Of a stretch of DNA of 5,062 nt, positions 1 to 5,062 are shown piece by piece. Origin of the DNA: RUG11551 sp045546875 (GTDB lineage: Bacteria > Planctomycetota > Planctomycetia > Pirellulales > Thermoguttaceae); NCBI GenBank assembly GCA_045546875.1, contig JAZQDP010000211.1, positions 1 through 5,062 on the forward strand, written 5' to 3'. The notes under the pieces are model-generated. The model searched no databases and was not told the DNA's origin. It saw only the letters and a list, made by a program, of their open reading frames with translations. The translations under genes and the position numbers were made by a program. How positions within the stretch are numbered: position 1 is the stretch's first letter; the number at the start of each line of letters is the position of its first letter.

Positions 1-1038
1 GACGACGATATTAAGAAACATAAACAGTCTGGTGGAATGTACTTTTCAGAAGATGGAAGACATTCCGTTGGAGAAGTCGTTATTCAAGCAAAAGACGGAA
101 TTCCAGTACATTTCGGGTTGTTTATAGATGGTCTGCATTTAATGACTCTCCCATGCGATCGCCTTTTATGGTATATTCGGGTCTTTCCAGAATCTGGATT
201 TTTTACATATGGTTACAAGAATTGCATCTCTGATAAGTCTTACGAGGTTCTTTGTCTAGCGGGAAAAGGCGAATTATTTACATTGGAATATGAAACTTTA
301 GAATACGGTGGAATATCTGACGCTTGGTTTGAGAAGATTGAAGGTGTTCCGTATATATTTGTTGTCGTTTCACAAAAACAGGGCAGATATCAATCATGGG
401 GAGTTGATCCTGAATCGCTTAGAACAATGATTCCTTTGGGCGAAAACCAGAATTATATCTATAAAACGTTCTCTAGCCCGGATAGCAAGGTCTCTTTTCG
501 CCTTAAAACCGAAGAAAATAATTATCTTCAGAAGCTGGTATATGTAGATTCTCAAGGCAACGAAAAGGCAATTACCGGTCCATGTAAAGCAATCTATGGT
601 ATTCACGCATATAAAGATAGTTGTTATTTTGCAACTATCTCAGAACAAGGAAAAACATATTATAATTATTGGAAAAATGGAAATTTAAAGATTCTGGACT
701 TTGAATCGTTAGTACATCCAGAAGACGTTAAAATTGTTGAAGAAACAGATGGCAAGAAGAGCTATACCATAAAAACAAAAGACAAAGAGTACGGACCGTT
801 TCCATTAGCAAACTCTCTTGTTTTTTCGGGCGATTACAGTCATTGGTCTGCCGTTGTAAAACGAACCGCCGACAGCAAGTTTTGTTTTATAATTGATGGA
901 AAATTCTCTCAAGAATTCGATGATATTATGAAAATAAACGATTACATTATAAGCGACTCATGGCATACATACGCCCGACGCGGAAATCAATGGTATCGCG
1001 TCGAAATAAAATGGAATGACACTTCTGGCGAGAAGTGA
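1..1038 (+). CDS. Hypothetical beta-propeller-like protein (TolB/WD40-like repeats), 5' end cut by window
   Basis: I do not recognise this gene. The frame is open from base 1, so the first ATG at 37 (333 codons to the stop) need not be the true start, and no ribosome binding site decides it. Counting from that ATG, the protein has recurring short units of about 40-60 residues that pair a 'SPDSK'-like turn (FSSPDSK, residues 145-151; FSGDYSH near 263) with a beta strand and a 'v-DG-k' turn (FIDG near 31, VYVDSQG near 170, IIDGK at 285-289 followed by EFDDI). The last unit ends WHTYARRGNQWYRVEI (from 309). This pattern is typical of TolB/WD40-like beta-propellers; assigning the fold is an inference. 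There is no membrane segment or catalytic motif, and any signal peptide would lie upstream of the window. Base composition is AT-rich (17 G+C in 601-660), like the toxin tip further on and unlike the RHS core. Its role beside an RHS locus is unknown. Confidence 0.6.
   Translation, partial: DDDIKKHKQSGGMYFSEDGRHSVGEVVIQAKDGIPVHFGLFIDGLHLMTLPCDRLLWYIRVFPESGFFTYGYKNCISDKSYEVLCLAGKGELFTLEYETLEYGGISDAWFEKIEGVPYIFVVVSQKQGRYQSWGVDPESLRTMIPLGENQNYIYKTFSSPDSKVSFRLKTEENNYLQKLVYVDSQGNEKAITGPCKAIYGIHAYKDSCYFATISEQGKTYYNYWKNGNLKILDFESLVHPEDVKIVEETDGKKSYTIKTKDKEYGPFPLANSLVFSGDYSHWSAVVKRTADSKFCFIIDGKFSQEFDDIMKINDYIISDSWHTYARRGNQWYRVEIKWNDTSGEK
615..640. repeat. Perfect 9-bp inverted repeat inside the first gene
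   Basis: The arms AGATAGTTG (615-623) and CAACTATCT (632-640) are exact reverse complements around an 8-nt loop. In mRNA this would form a stable local hairpin within coding sequence. It may be chance, since it encodes ordinary residues (DSCYFATIS) and no T-tract follows. Confidence 0.35.
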
Positions 1039-1048
1039 ACAGTTTTTT
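1020..1048 (+). terminator. Probable intrinsic terminator overlapping the stop codon of the first gene
   Basis: A perfect 7-bp stem, CACTTCT (1020-1026) with AGAAGTG (1031-1037), closes a GGCG tetraloop and is followed, after a short AACAG spacer, by six T residues (1043-1048). The TGA stop codon (1036-1038) lies in and just past the 3' arm. The five-base gap between stem and T-tract is longer than ideal, so efficiency is uncertain. If it works, it separates transcription of the upstream gene from the RHS gene. Confidence 0.5.
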
Positions 1049-1167
1049 GAGTCATTGACCTAAATTTTGGATTCTCAAACAAAATCTGCGAGTAAGTTTT
1101 GGTTCAGACAATTTCCCACGTATATGAAATTTAATTGGAATTATTTGTATTTTCCTATTAGCAGGTC

Positions 1168-1196
1168 TTGTTTTATCATTTAGAACATATTATAAT
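1168..1196 (+). promoter_or_regulatory. Candidate sigma70-type promoter for the RHS gene
   Basis: A -35-like TTGTTT (1168-1173) and a perfect TATAAT (1191-1196) are separated by exactly 17 nt. Transcription would begin around 1203, about 30 nt before the ATG at 1233. The surrounding gap 1039-1232 is extremely AT-rich (12 G+C in 1141-1200), which raises the chance of a random TATAAT, but the spacing and position fit. I see no other gene in this gap. Confidence 0.4.
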
Positions 1197-1232
1197 ATTA
1201 ACAGATAATTCAAAATAAGCAACATTTTCCCA

Positions 1233-4200
1233 ATGCCCCGTTCGGTTCATAATTCTGCCGTTGAATTAGCGCCCCCTCTTTTCCGTCGAAAGAGGAAGCG
1301 GGGCAATACAGACTCACGTTTGGCTGTGGGTTTGAAGTCGTTCTCAATCGTTGGGCGCCGTTATCCCGCCGGTTCGTCTCGTCGGCTTTCTCCCTTCTTA
1401 TCCGACCGCTTCGAACGCCGCGGTCTGGTTTACGTTGGCGCTGATATTAATAATCCAGCGCAAACGCAAGCGACCAACGGGAGCGGTTATTGGCAATCGC
1501 ACGGGTGCGTACCCGCACAGGGGAGTGGAAGAGGTTATACTTCCGAAAATGCCAGATTCGAAGATACCCACTTCCAATCAGGAACCGACCTCGTCGGGGC
1601 GGATTGGGAGCCGACCCTGTCGGTCGCCAACGGTCAGCCGATCTCTCAAACGGACGCATTGAATAATACTACGTCTTATACGTATAATTCGCTTGGAAAT
1701 GTTTTGACCGTAACTGACGCAGAAAACAACGTTACCAGCTATGCGTATAATCTGCTCGGACAGATGACGTCTTTAACCGATCCGGAAGGAAACGCGACTG
1801 CGTGGACGTACGATTCCATGGGACGCGTCGTTTCCGAAACGAACGAAAAGAACGCAGCGAGATATTATCAGTACGATGATTTAGGCAGACTGATTCAAAC
1901 TACCGATAGAAACGGCAGAATAATTCAGTACGAGTACGACTATTTAGGACGTCAGACGGCGGAAAAATGGCTGGATTCCAATAGCGCCGTTATTGGCTCA
2001 ATTCTCTATACTTTCGACGGGAATAATAACCTCCTAACGGTTACAGATTCCATTTCCGGGACAAATTACGAATATCGCTACGATGCCTTAAATCGGCGTA
2101 TTTATACGTATGTTGATTCAGACGAATTAAGCACGCCCGTTGAATTTACGTATTATTACAATACATCTGATCTAACTGTAACCGAAACGCTTACCGGGCT
2201 AATTGATGGCGTTGTCGCTCCGTACTATCAAAACGTTTACCAATACGACGTTTTCGGACGTTTGGAGAACATCACGCAAACCGGAACGGGGCTAACTGCC
2301 AAATCGGTTGAGTATTTTTATAATCAATTAGGACAGAGAACAGGGGCGACTTATAAACAAAACGACGATATTGTTTCTGATTCAACTTGGGTTGACGACA
2401 TTGCAGGAAAAGTATCGTCCATTCGGCACAAAACCGCTTCTGACGCCGTTTTTGCGGAATACGGGTTTACTTGGGACGCTGGAAATCGAATAACGGAATT
2501 TGAAACCGTTGACGGTACGGCAGAATATACGTACGACAAAACCGGACAGCTCACCGGCGTCGATTACGATTATATTACAGACGAACTATATACCTACGAT
2601 TCTAACGGCAATAGAACAAACGTCGGCTACGTAACCGGCGAGAATAACGAAACTCTATCTGACGGCGTGTATCGCTACAGTTACGATAACGAAGGCAACC
2701 GAACGGAAAAATTCCTCTGGACGGATACGAACAACGACGGCATCATTGACGCTTCGGAAAAGACGCTTGTTCAGACGTATAATTGGGACTATAGAAACCG
2801 TCTTTCTTCTGTTACCAATTATGAAAACGGAATCGCTTCTGAAATAGTCGAATATTTGTATGACTATTTGAATCTGATGATTGCCAGAAGTGTTACATCT
2901 AATAATACAACGACTTCCGAATCATACATTAACTCCAACGGTCAAGTTGTTTTAGAATACGATACAACGTCCAGCGTAGACGTTGTAAAATCCGTAAATC
3001 TCTGGGGCGCCAACATTGACGAATTAGCGGCAGTTGAACAGATCGCTCAATCCGTCAACGATAACAACATTATTTTGTGGACATACGGCGACCACTTAAA
3101 CTCCATCCGCGACGTCGTATTGTACGATTCCATCACCCAAACCGCCGCCATCGTCAACCACTTAATCTATAACGCCTTCGGCATTCTCGTATCCTCAACC
3201 GATAGCAACTCTGTTAATCCTGCCTCCATCTCCCCACTTCTTAATTTCCGCTATACCGGTAAATATTATGATGATTTAACGGGCTTGCAAAACAACATCA
3301 ACAGGTGGTACGATAATACTACTGGAAAGTGGATTTCCGTTGATCCGATAGGGTTTGATGGAGGAGATTCAAACCTATATAGGTATTTATATAATGATTC
3401 TCTAATATTTTTAGATTATTATGGTTTGTCAATTTGGAGCGATTCATTAGAATATGCCAAAGAATATGCCAAAGCTTTTGGTGAAGGATTAAAGACAGGC
3501 GGAAAAGCAGTAGTCAATGGAGCAGCCGGAGCAATCGTATCAACCGCAACATTGGGATTTGTTTCATATGATGGTCCTTTTACAATGAATGAAAAGGATA
3601 TTGCTTATGGTGGAAAAACTGCTCAAATGTTTGCTCAAGGAGGTGCAGAAATTTTAATCGGAGTGGGCACAGGAGGAGTTGCTTCATTAGCGAGTAATAG
3701 TTCCAAGGCTTCTACCGCTGTAAAAATTGTAGCCCATTCAGCCAATGTTTTTGACGCTGCTGGTAATACGCTTAATGCAACTCGCGGTGTTTATGATATG
3801 ACTCAAAATGGAGTTACATTACAGAATACATTACAAGTAGGATTTGGAAGTTTTGGAGTTGCAGGGAATGCTACACCATATTATAAAATGGCTAATGAGT
3901 ATTATAGTTTCCAGCCACGCTACGATAATCAAGCACAGATAAGACAAAGAGTTCTCTCGAATATACAGGAATCGCAAAAAGCAAGATTATCGAGCAAAAT
4001 GGGAGAACCTTTAACTACTGAACCACGTGTTACACAGCCAACTAAAGAATCTATCTTACAATTACAAGAAGATAGAAGATTATTTTTTGAAGAGAGACAA
4101 CAATACCTTTCAAATCATCCTAATGAGGTAATCTATCCAGATAGTTGGCCATCGCATAATGGATTTGAGAGAATGTTCAGATTTCGATATACTCTTCAAC

Positions 4201-4460
4201 CCGGTGAAATAATTACAAGAGTAGGTGAAAAAGGGGGTAAATTTGCTTCTCCTGTTGGAACTATGCCATTTGAAGCTAGAGCATTGCCTCCTTCTTATAT
4301 TTGCAAAGAGTTTCATTCTTATAAGGTTGTACGTCCTATTCGTTGTGAAGAAGGGCTTGCAGCGCCGGCGTTTAATCAGTCAGGACAAGGGATACAATAT
4401 ATGTTTTATGAAACAATTGAATCTCTTTTAAAAAAGGGATATATTGTCGAATATCCGTGA
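1233..4460 (+). CDS. RHS repeat protein with C-terminal TNT (NAD+ glycohydrolase) toxin domain; N-terminus chimeric or truncated
   Basis: Predicted polymorphic toxin of 1075 residues if the ATG at 1233 is used. Residues 1 to about 132 are Arg- and Ser-rich, from a GC-rich block, and do not look like RHS. Residues from about 133 to 732 are YD repeats (about 15 units, such as YTYNSLGN, YQYDDLGR, YEYDYLGR, YRYDALNR), including the late-core motifs DHLNSIRDVV (620-629), RWYD (691-694), DPIGF (704-708) and NLYRY (714-718), ending in DYYGL (728-732). Residues 733-895 are Gly/Ala-rich and helical with hydrophobic stretches (about 758-779 and 803-820). Residues about 895-966 are a charged linker, and 967-1075 are the TNT domain. 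Known biology: RHS cores form a shell around the toxin tip, and TNT domains hydrolyse NAD+ in target cells. Planctomycete RHS proteins are usually much longer, so the N-terminal part seems lost. No Shine-Dalgarno precedes 1233; an internal ATG at 1764 (residue 178) is an alternative. No signal peptide or secretion domain is recognisable. A small putative immunity gene follows at once. Confidence 0.8.
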   Translation: MPRSVHNSAVELAPPLFRRKRKRGNTDSRLAVGLKSFSIVGRRYPAGSSRRLSPFLSDRFERRGLVYVGADINNPAQTQATNGSGYWQSHGCVPAQGSGRGYTSENARFEDTHFQSGTDLVGADWEPTLSVANGQPISQTDALNNTTSYTYNSLGNVLTVTDAENNVTSYAYNLLGQMTSLTDPEGNATAWTYDSMGRVVSETNEKNAARYYQYDDLGRLIQTTDRNGRIIQYEYDYLGRQTAEKWLDSNSAVIGSILYTFDGNNNLLTVTDSISGTNYEYRYDALNRRIYTYVDSDELSTPVEFTYYYNTSDLTVTETLTGLIDGVVAPYYQNVYQYDVFGRLENITQTGTGLTAKSVEYFYNQLGQRTGATYKQNDDIVSDSTWVDDIAGKVSSIRHKTASDAVFAEYGFTWDAGNRITEFETVDGTAEYTYDKTGQLTGVDYDYITDELYTYDSNGNRTNVGYVTGENNETLSDGVYRYSYDNEGNRTEKFLWTDTNNDGIIDASEKTLVQTYNWDYRNRLSSVTNYENGIASEIVEYLYDYLNLMIARSVTSNNTTTSESYINSNGQVVLEYDTTSSVDVVKSVNLWGANIDELAAVEQIAQSVNDNNIILWTYGDHLNSIRDVVLYDSITQTAAIVNHLIYNAFGILVSSTDSNSVNPASISPLLNFRYTGKYYDDLTGLQNNINRWYDNTTGKWISVDPIGFDGGDSNLYRYLYNDSLIFLDYYGLSIWSDSLEYAKEYAKAFGEGLKTGGKAVVNGAAGAIVSTATLGFVSYDGPFTMNEKDIAYGGKTAQMFAQGGAEILIGVGTGGVASLASNSSKASTAVKIVAHSANVFDAAGNTLNATRGVYDMTQNGVTLQNTLQVGFGSFGVAGNATPYYKMANEYYSFQPRYDNQAQIRQRVLSNIQESQKARLSSKMGEPLTTEPRVTQPTKESILQLQEDRRLFFEERQQYLSNHPNEVIYPDSWPSHNGFERMFRFRYTLQPGEIITRVGEKGGKFASPVGTMPFEARALPPSYICKEFHSYKVVRPIRCEEGLAAPAFNQSGQGIQYMFYETIESLLKKGYIVEYP
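1271..1304. repeat. Strong hairpin at the start of the GC-rich block
   Basis: CCTCTTT (1275-1281) pairs perfectly with AAAGAGG (1289-1295) around a 7-nt loop. An outer GCCC (1271-1274) can pair with GGGC (1301-1304) across a 5-nt bulge. No T-tract follows, so it is not a standard terminator. It lies about 70 nt into the predicted transcript and could affect its translation or stability. Confidence 0.5.
1505..1518. repeat. Short GC hairpin GTGCG-TACC-CGCAC
   Basis: A perfect 5-bp stem (1505-1509 with 1514-1518) with a 4-nt loop lies inside the GC-rich block. It is small and could be chance in such sequence. It is listed because it is one of several hairpins in about 350 bases. Confidence 0.3.
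1585..1623. repeat. Two hairpins with identical CCGAC/GTCGG arms
   Basis: CCGAC-CTC-GTCGG (1585-1597) and CCGAC-CCT-GTCGG (1611-1623) have the same 5-bp arms and differ only in the 3-nt loop, with starts 26 bp apart. They sit at the edge where the GC-rich block meets RHS homology. Repeated small palindromes are typical of REP-like intergenic elements, but no second copy of the block is present here to support that. Confidence 0.4.
3450..3473 (+). repeat. 12-bp tandem duplication encoding EYAK-EYAK
   Basis: GAATATGCCAAA occurs twice back to back (3450-3461 and 3462-3473), giving residues 740-747 as EYAKEYAK, 8 residues after the end of the RHS core. The copies are identical, which suggests a recent slippage duplication. 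It lengthens an amphipathic helix at the start of the pre-toxin segment and keeps the frame. Confidence 0.7.
4131..4457 (+). other. TNT domain: predicted NAD+ glycohydrolase toxin tip
   Basis: Residues 967-1075 follow the TNT family pattern throughout: WPSHNGF (972-978), LQPGEIITRVG (988-998), a Gly-rich turn then FASPVGTMPFEARALPP (1004-1020), EFHSYKVVRP (1026-1035), an acidic/Gly segment with APAFNQSGQGIQY (1044-1056), and a C-terminal LLKKGYIVEY. From memory of the Mycobacterium tuberculosis CpnT toxin, residues important for NAD+ cleavage are Arg757, Arg780, His792 and Gln822. The likely equivalents are Arg996, Arg1016, His1028 and Gln1055. The Arg-to-His spacing is 12 in both, and the other spacings differ by three. 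The domain looks complete, so it is predicted active: NAD+ to nicotinamide and ADP-ribose, acting in the cytosol of the target cell. Confidence 0.85.
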
Positions 4461-4491
4461 TGATGAGTTTAATTTGAATATGAGAAGATTT

Positions 4492-4818
4492 ATGGATATA
4501 CAGGAATTGCAAAAAAAACTGGATGAAATGCGTGTTCGAAAAGATTATTATCGAATCAATGAAATTCATCCTTTTAGTTGTTATACAATTCGTCAAACCA
4601 AAAAAGGCGCTTGGTGGGTTTATTATTGTGAGTATAACTCAATTGACCAATTAAAAATTTTTGATAACGAATCAGATGCATGTCATTATTTTTATAATTG
4701 GATTTTGGAGAGAATTAAAGTATCGCCAGAAATTCTTGAAGACTCTCTCGATGAATTTTGTAAAAAATATGGTATAATTAGAGGTTCAAAGATAGATAAT
4801 AAAGAAGAAAACAACTAA
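4492..4818 (+). CDS. Putative immunity protein for the TNT toxin
   Basis: A small soluble protein of 108 residues from the ATG at 4492, or 112 from the ATG at 4480. The frame also extends to a TTG at 4444, which would overlap the toxin gene by 17 nt. I prefer 4492 because GAGAAG lies 4 nt upstream and because MDIQELQKKLDEM resembles the start of a family of small proteins I recall beside TNT toxins (pattern: helix, then 'W-VYY-E', then 'L-FD-E-eAc-y'). Here those elements are AWWVYYCEY and LKIFDNESDACHYFYNW, followed by an acidic helical tail. The inferred role is to bind and block the NADase active site in the producing cell. The support is position directly after the toxin on the same strand, small size, acidic C-terminal half and matching low G+C (16 of 60 in 4681-4740). 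It shows no clear similarity in sequence or size to the mycobacterial antitoxin IFT as I remember it. It has no signal peptide or membrane segment. Confidence 0.7.
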   Translation: MDIQELQKKLDEMRVRKDYYRINEIHPFSCYTIRQTKKGAWWVYYCEYNSIDQLKIFDNESDACHYFYNWILERIKVSPEILEDSLDEFCKKYGIIRGSKIDNKEENN

Positions 4819-4847
4819 ATATTGAGCGGTCTACTAACCCAGTTTAA

Positions 4848-5062
4848 AATAACTACGATATATTAGGAAACTTGCTGTCCGCTTTTGACGGCGTTTCCTG
4901 TTGCGATTATACATACGATATAATGAATCGTATTGATTCAATGACAATAATGTTTGACGCTCAAATGGCGGTATTTAGCTATACCTACGATACATTAGGG
5001 CGTCAAACGGAATCGTCGTTAAGATTAAATGGCGTTCAGGATAGAACAATTAATATCGAATA
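4848..5062 (+). pseudogene. Start-less RHS core fragment, continuing past the window
   Basis: The frame beginning at 4848 encodes clear YD repeats: NNYDILGNLLSAFDG, then CCDYTYDIMNRIDSM, then VFSYTYDTLGRQTESS, open to the window edge. A TAA at 4845-4847 lies directly upstream, and no start codon or ribosome binding site precedes the homology, so it begins mid-repeat about 30 bp after the immunity gene stop. It aligns with residues about 261-330 of the upstream RHS protein (FDGNNNLLTVTDS, YRYDALNRRI), and the same YD-LGRQT motif occurs at DNA level (4986 onward compared with 1935 onward, 19 of 27 bases identical by eye). Its G+C (26 of 60 in 4981-5040) matches the core rather than the toxin tip. 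It is probably the remnant of a displaced RHS gene, or a reservoir of core plus another toxin tip. An internal start further on cannot be excluded. Confidence 0.7.

Larger units (their letters stand above)
1233..1640. other. GC-rich, hairpin-rich block forming the odd 5' end of the RHS frame
   Basis: G+C rises from 12 of 60 bases (1141-1200) to 36 of 60 (1381-1440) and 33 of 60 (1501-1560), then falls to 27 of 60 (1921-1980) inside the RHS core. The block holds several short hairpins. It stays open in the RHS frame, in another plus frame (1351-1662) and on the minus strand (1447-1659), as expected of GC-rich DNA poor in stop codons rather than of a proven gene. RHS-like protein resumes at about residues 133-150 (NGQPISQTDALNNTTSY). 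One segment, DRFERRGLVYVGAD (about residues 58-71), loosely recalls the 'LExRRLLxAD' motif near the N-terminus of planctomycete exported proteins, but the match is weak. It could be an interspersed repeat, a decayed N-terminus, or DNA joined during rearrangement. Confidence 0.5.

Noticed and set aside
394..606. Minus-strand open frame opposite the first gene
   Set aside because: It lies wholly antisense to a longer frame with protein-like repeats, and its own translation shows no recognisable pattern.
1231..1661. CAATGC (1231) and GCATTG (1656) as possible inverted ends of a mobile element
   Set aside because: Only six bases match exactly, there is no target duplication, and the right copy falls inside the codons of the RHS motif TDALNN, so coding explains it.
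1351..1662. 103-codon plus-strand open frame inside the GC-rich block
   Set aside because: It overlaps the RHS frame, has no ribosome binding site or recognisable domain, and long open frames are expected in GC-rich sequence.
3429..4130. Possible Hint/intein-type self-processing domain between core and toxin, as in some planctomycete RHS proteins
   Set aside because: The segment lacks the typical CF-AGT start motif and the His-Asn end; it is only Gly/Ala-rich helical sequence and a charged linker.
4393..4398. TACAAT as a -10 box for separate transcription of the immunity gene
   Set aside because: No convincing -35 element lies about 17 nt upstream, and such hexamers are common in this AT-rich sequence.
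4225..4431. Plus-strand open frame in an alternative frame within the toxin domain
   Set aside because: It overlaps the TNT domain, whose motifs are intact in the main frame, and it lacks its own start signals.
4372..4596. Minus-strand open frame across the toxin/immunity junction
   Set aside because: It is antisense to the clear TNT C-terminus and the immunity gene; its hydrophobic residues are what antisense of AT-rich codons gives.
1..5062. CRISPR array, tRNA, rRNA, transposase or phage integrase
   Set aside because: No spaced direct repeats, tRNA-like fold, conserved rRNA stretch or recombinase motif could be seen on either strand.

Overview
This window looks like a piece of an accessory RHS (rearrangement hot spot) locus from a bacterium, most plausibly a Planctomycetota member of moderate to low G+C. 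That placement is inferred from the style of the RHS core: the 'DRNGRIIQYEYDYLGR' repeat, 'GLQNNINRWYD', 'DPIGFDGGDSNLYRYLYND' and the glycine/alanine-rich helical segment after the core all resemble planctomycete RHS proteins I remember. It was not checked by a search.

Layout, left to right. (1) Positions 1-1038 hold the 3' part of an AT-rich gene of unknown function. Its product reads like a TolB/WD40-like beta-propeller and ends at a probable intrinsic terminator that overlaps the stop codon. (2) Positions 1039-1232 are very AT-rich, with a good sigma70-like promoter (TTGTTT, 17 nt, TATAAT). (3) Positions 1233 to about 1640 form a GC-rich block (two rows counted at 55-60% G+C) full of short hairpins. 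It is open in frame with the next gene but does not look like RHS protein. (4) From about 1640 to 3428 runs an RHS/YD-repeat core without the N-terminal part expected of a complete RHS protein. (5) Positions 3429-4460 encode a helical pre-toxin segment and a C-terminal TNT domain (tuberculosis necrotizing toxin family, NAD+ glycohydrolase) with the candidate catalytic Arg, Arg, His and Gln all present. (6) Positions 4492-4818 carry a small acidic protein in the place expected of the cognate immunity gene. (7) From 4848 to the window edge is a second RHS core fragment, homologous to the middle of the first core, with no start codon and a stop codon directly upstream.

The working model is a polymorphic-toxin locus. 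The RHS repeats would form the shell that encapsulates a C-terminal NAD+-degrading toxin, and the next gene would protect the producer. The start-less RHS fragment downstream and the composition steps suggest that toxin/immunity cassettes are exchanged here by recombination between RHS core copies. Hand-counted rows give about 45-50% G+C in the core and 27-38% in the toxin tip, immunity gene and upstream gene. The first RHS gene appears 5'-truncated or chimeric, so whether its toxin is expressed and delivered is open. Nothing here is a clearly new system. The least explained parts are the GC-rich hairpin block, the altered core-end motif (DYYGL instead of DPxGL) and the unknown upstream gene.
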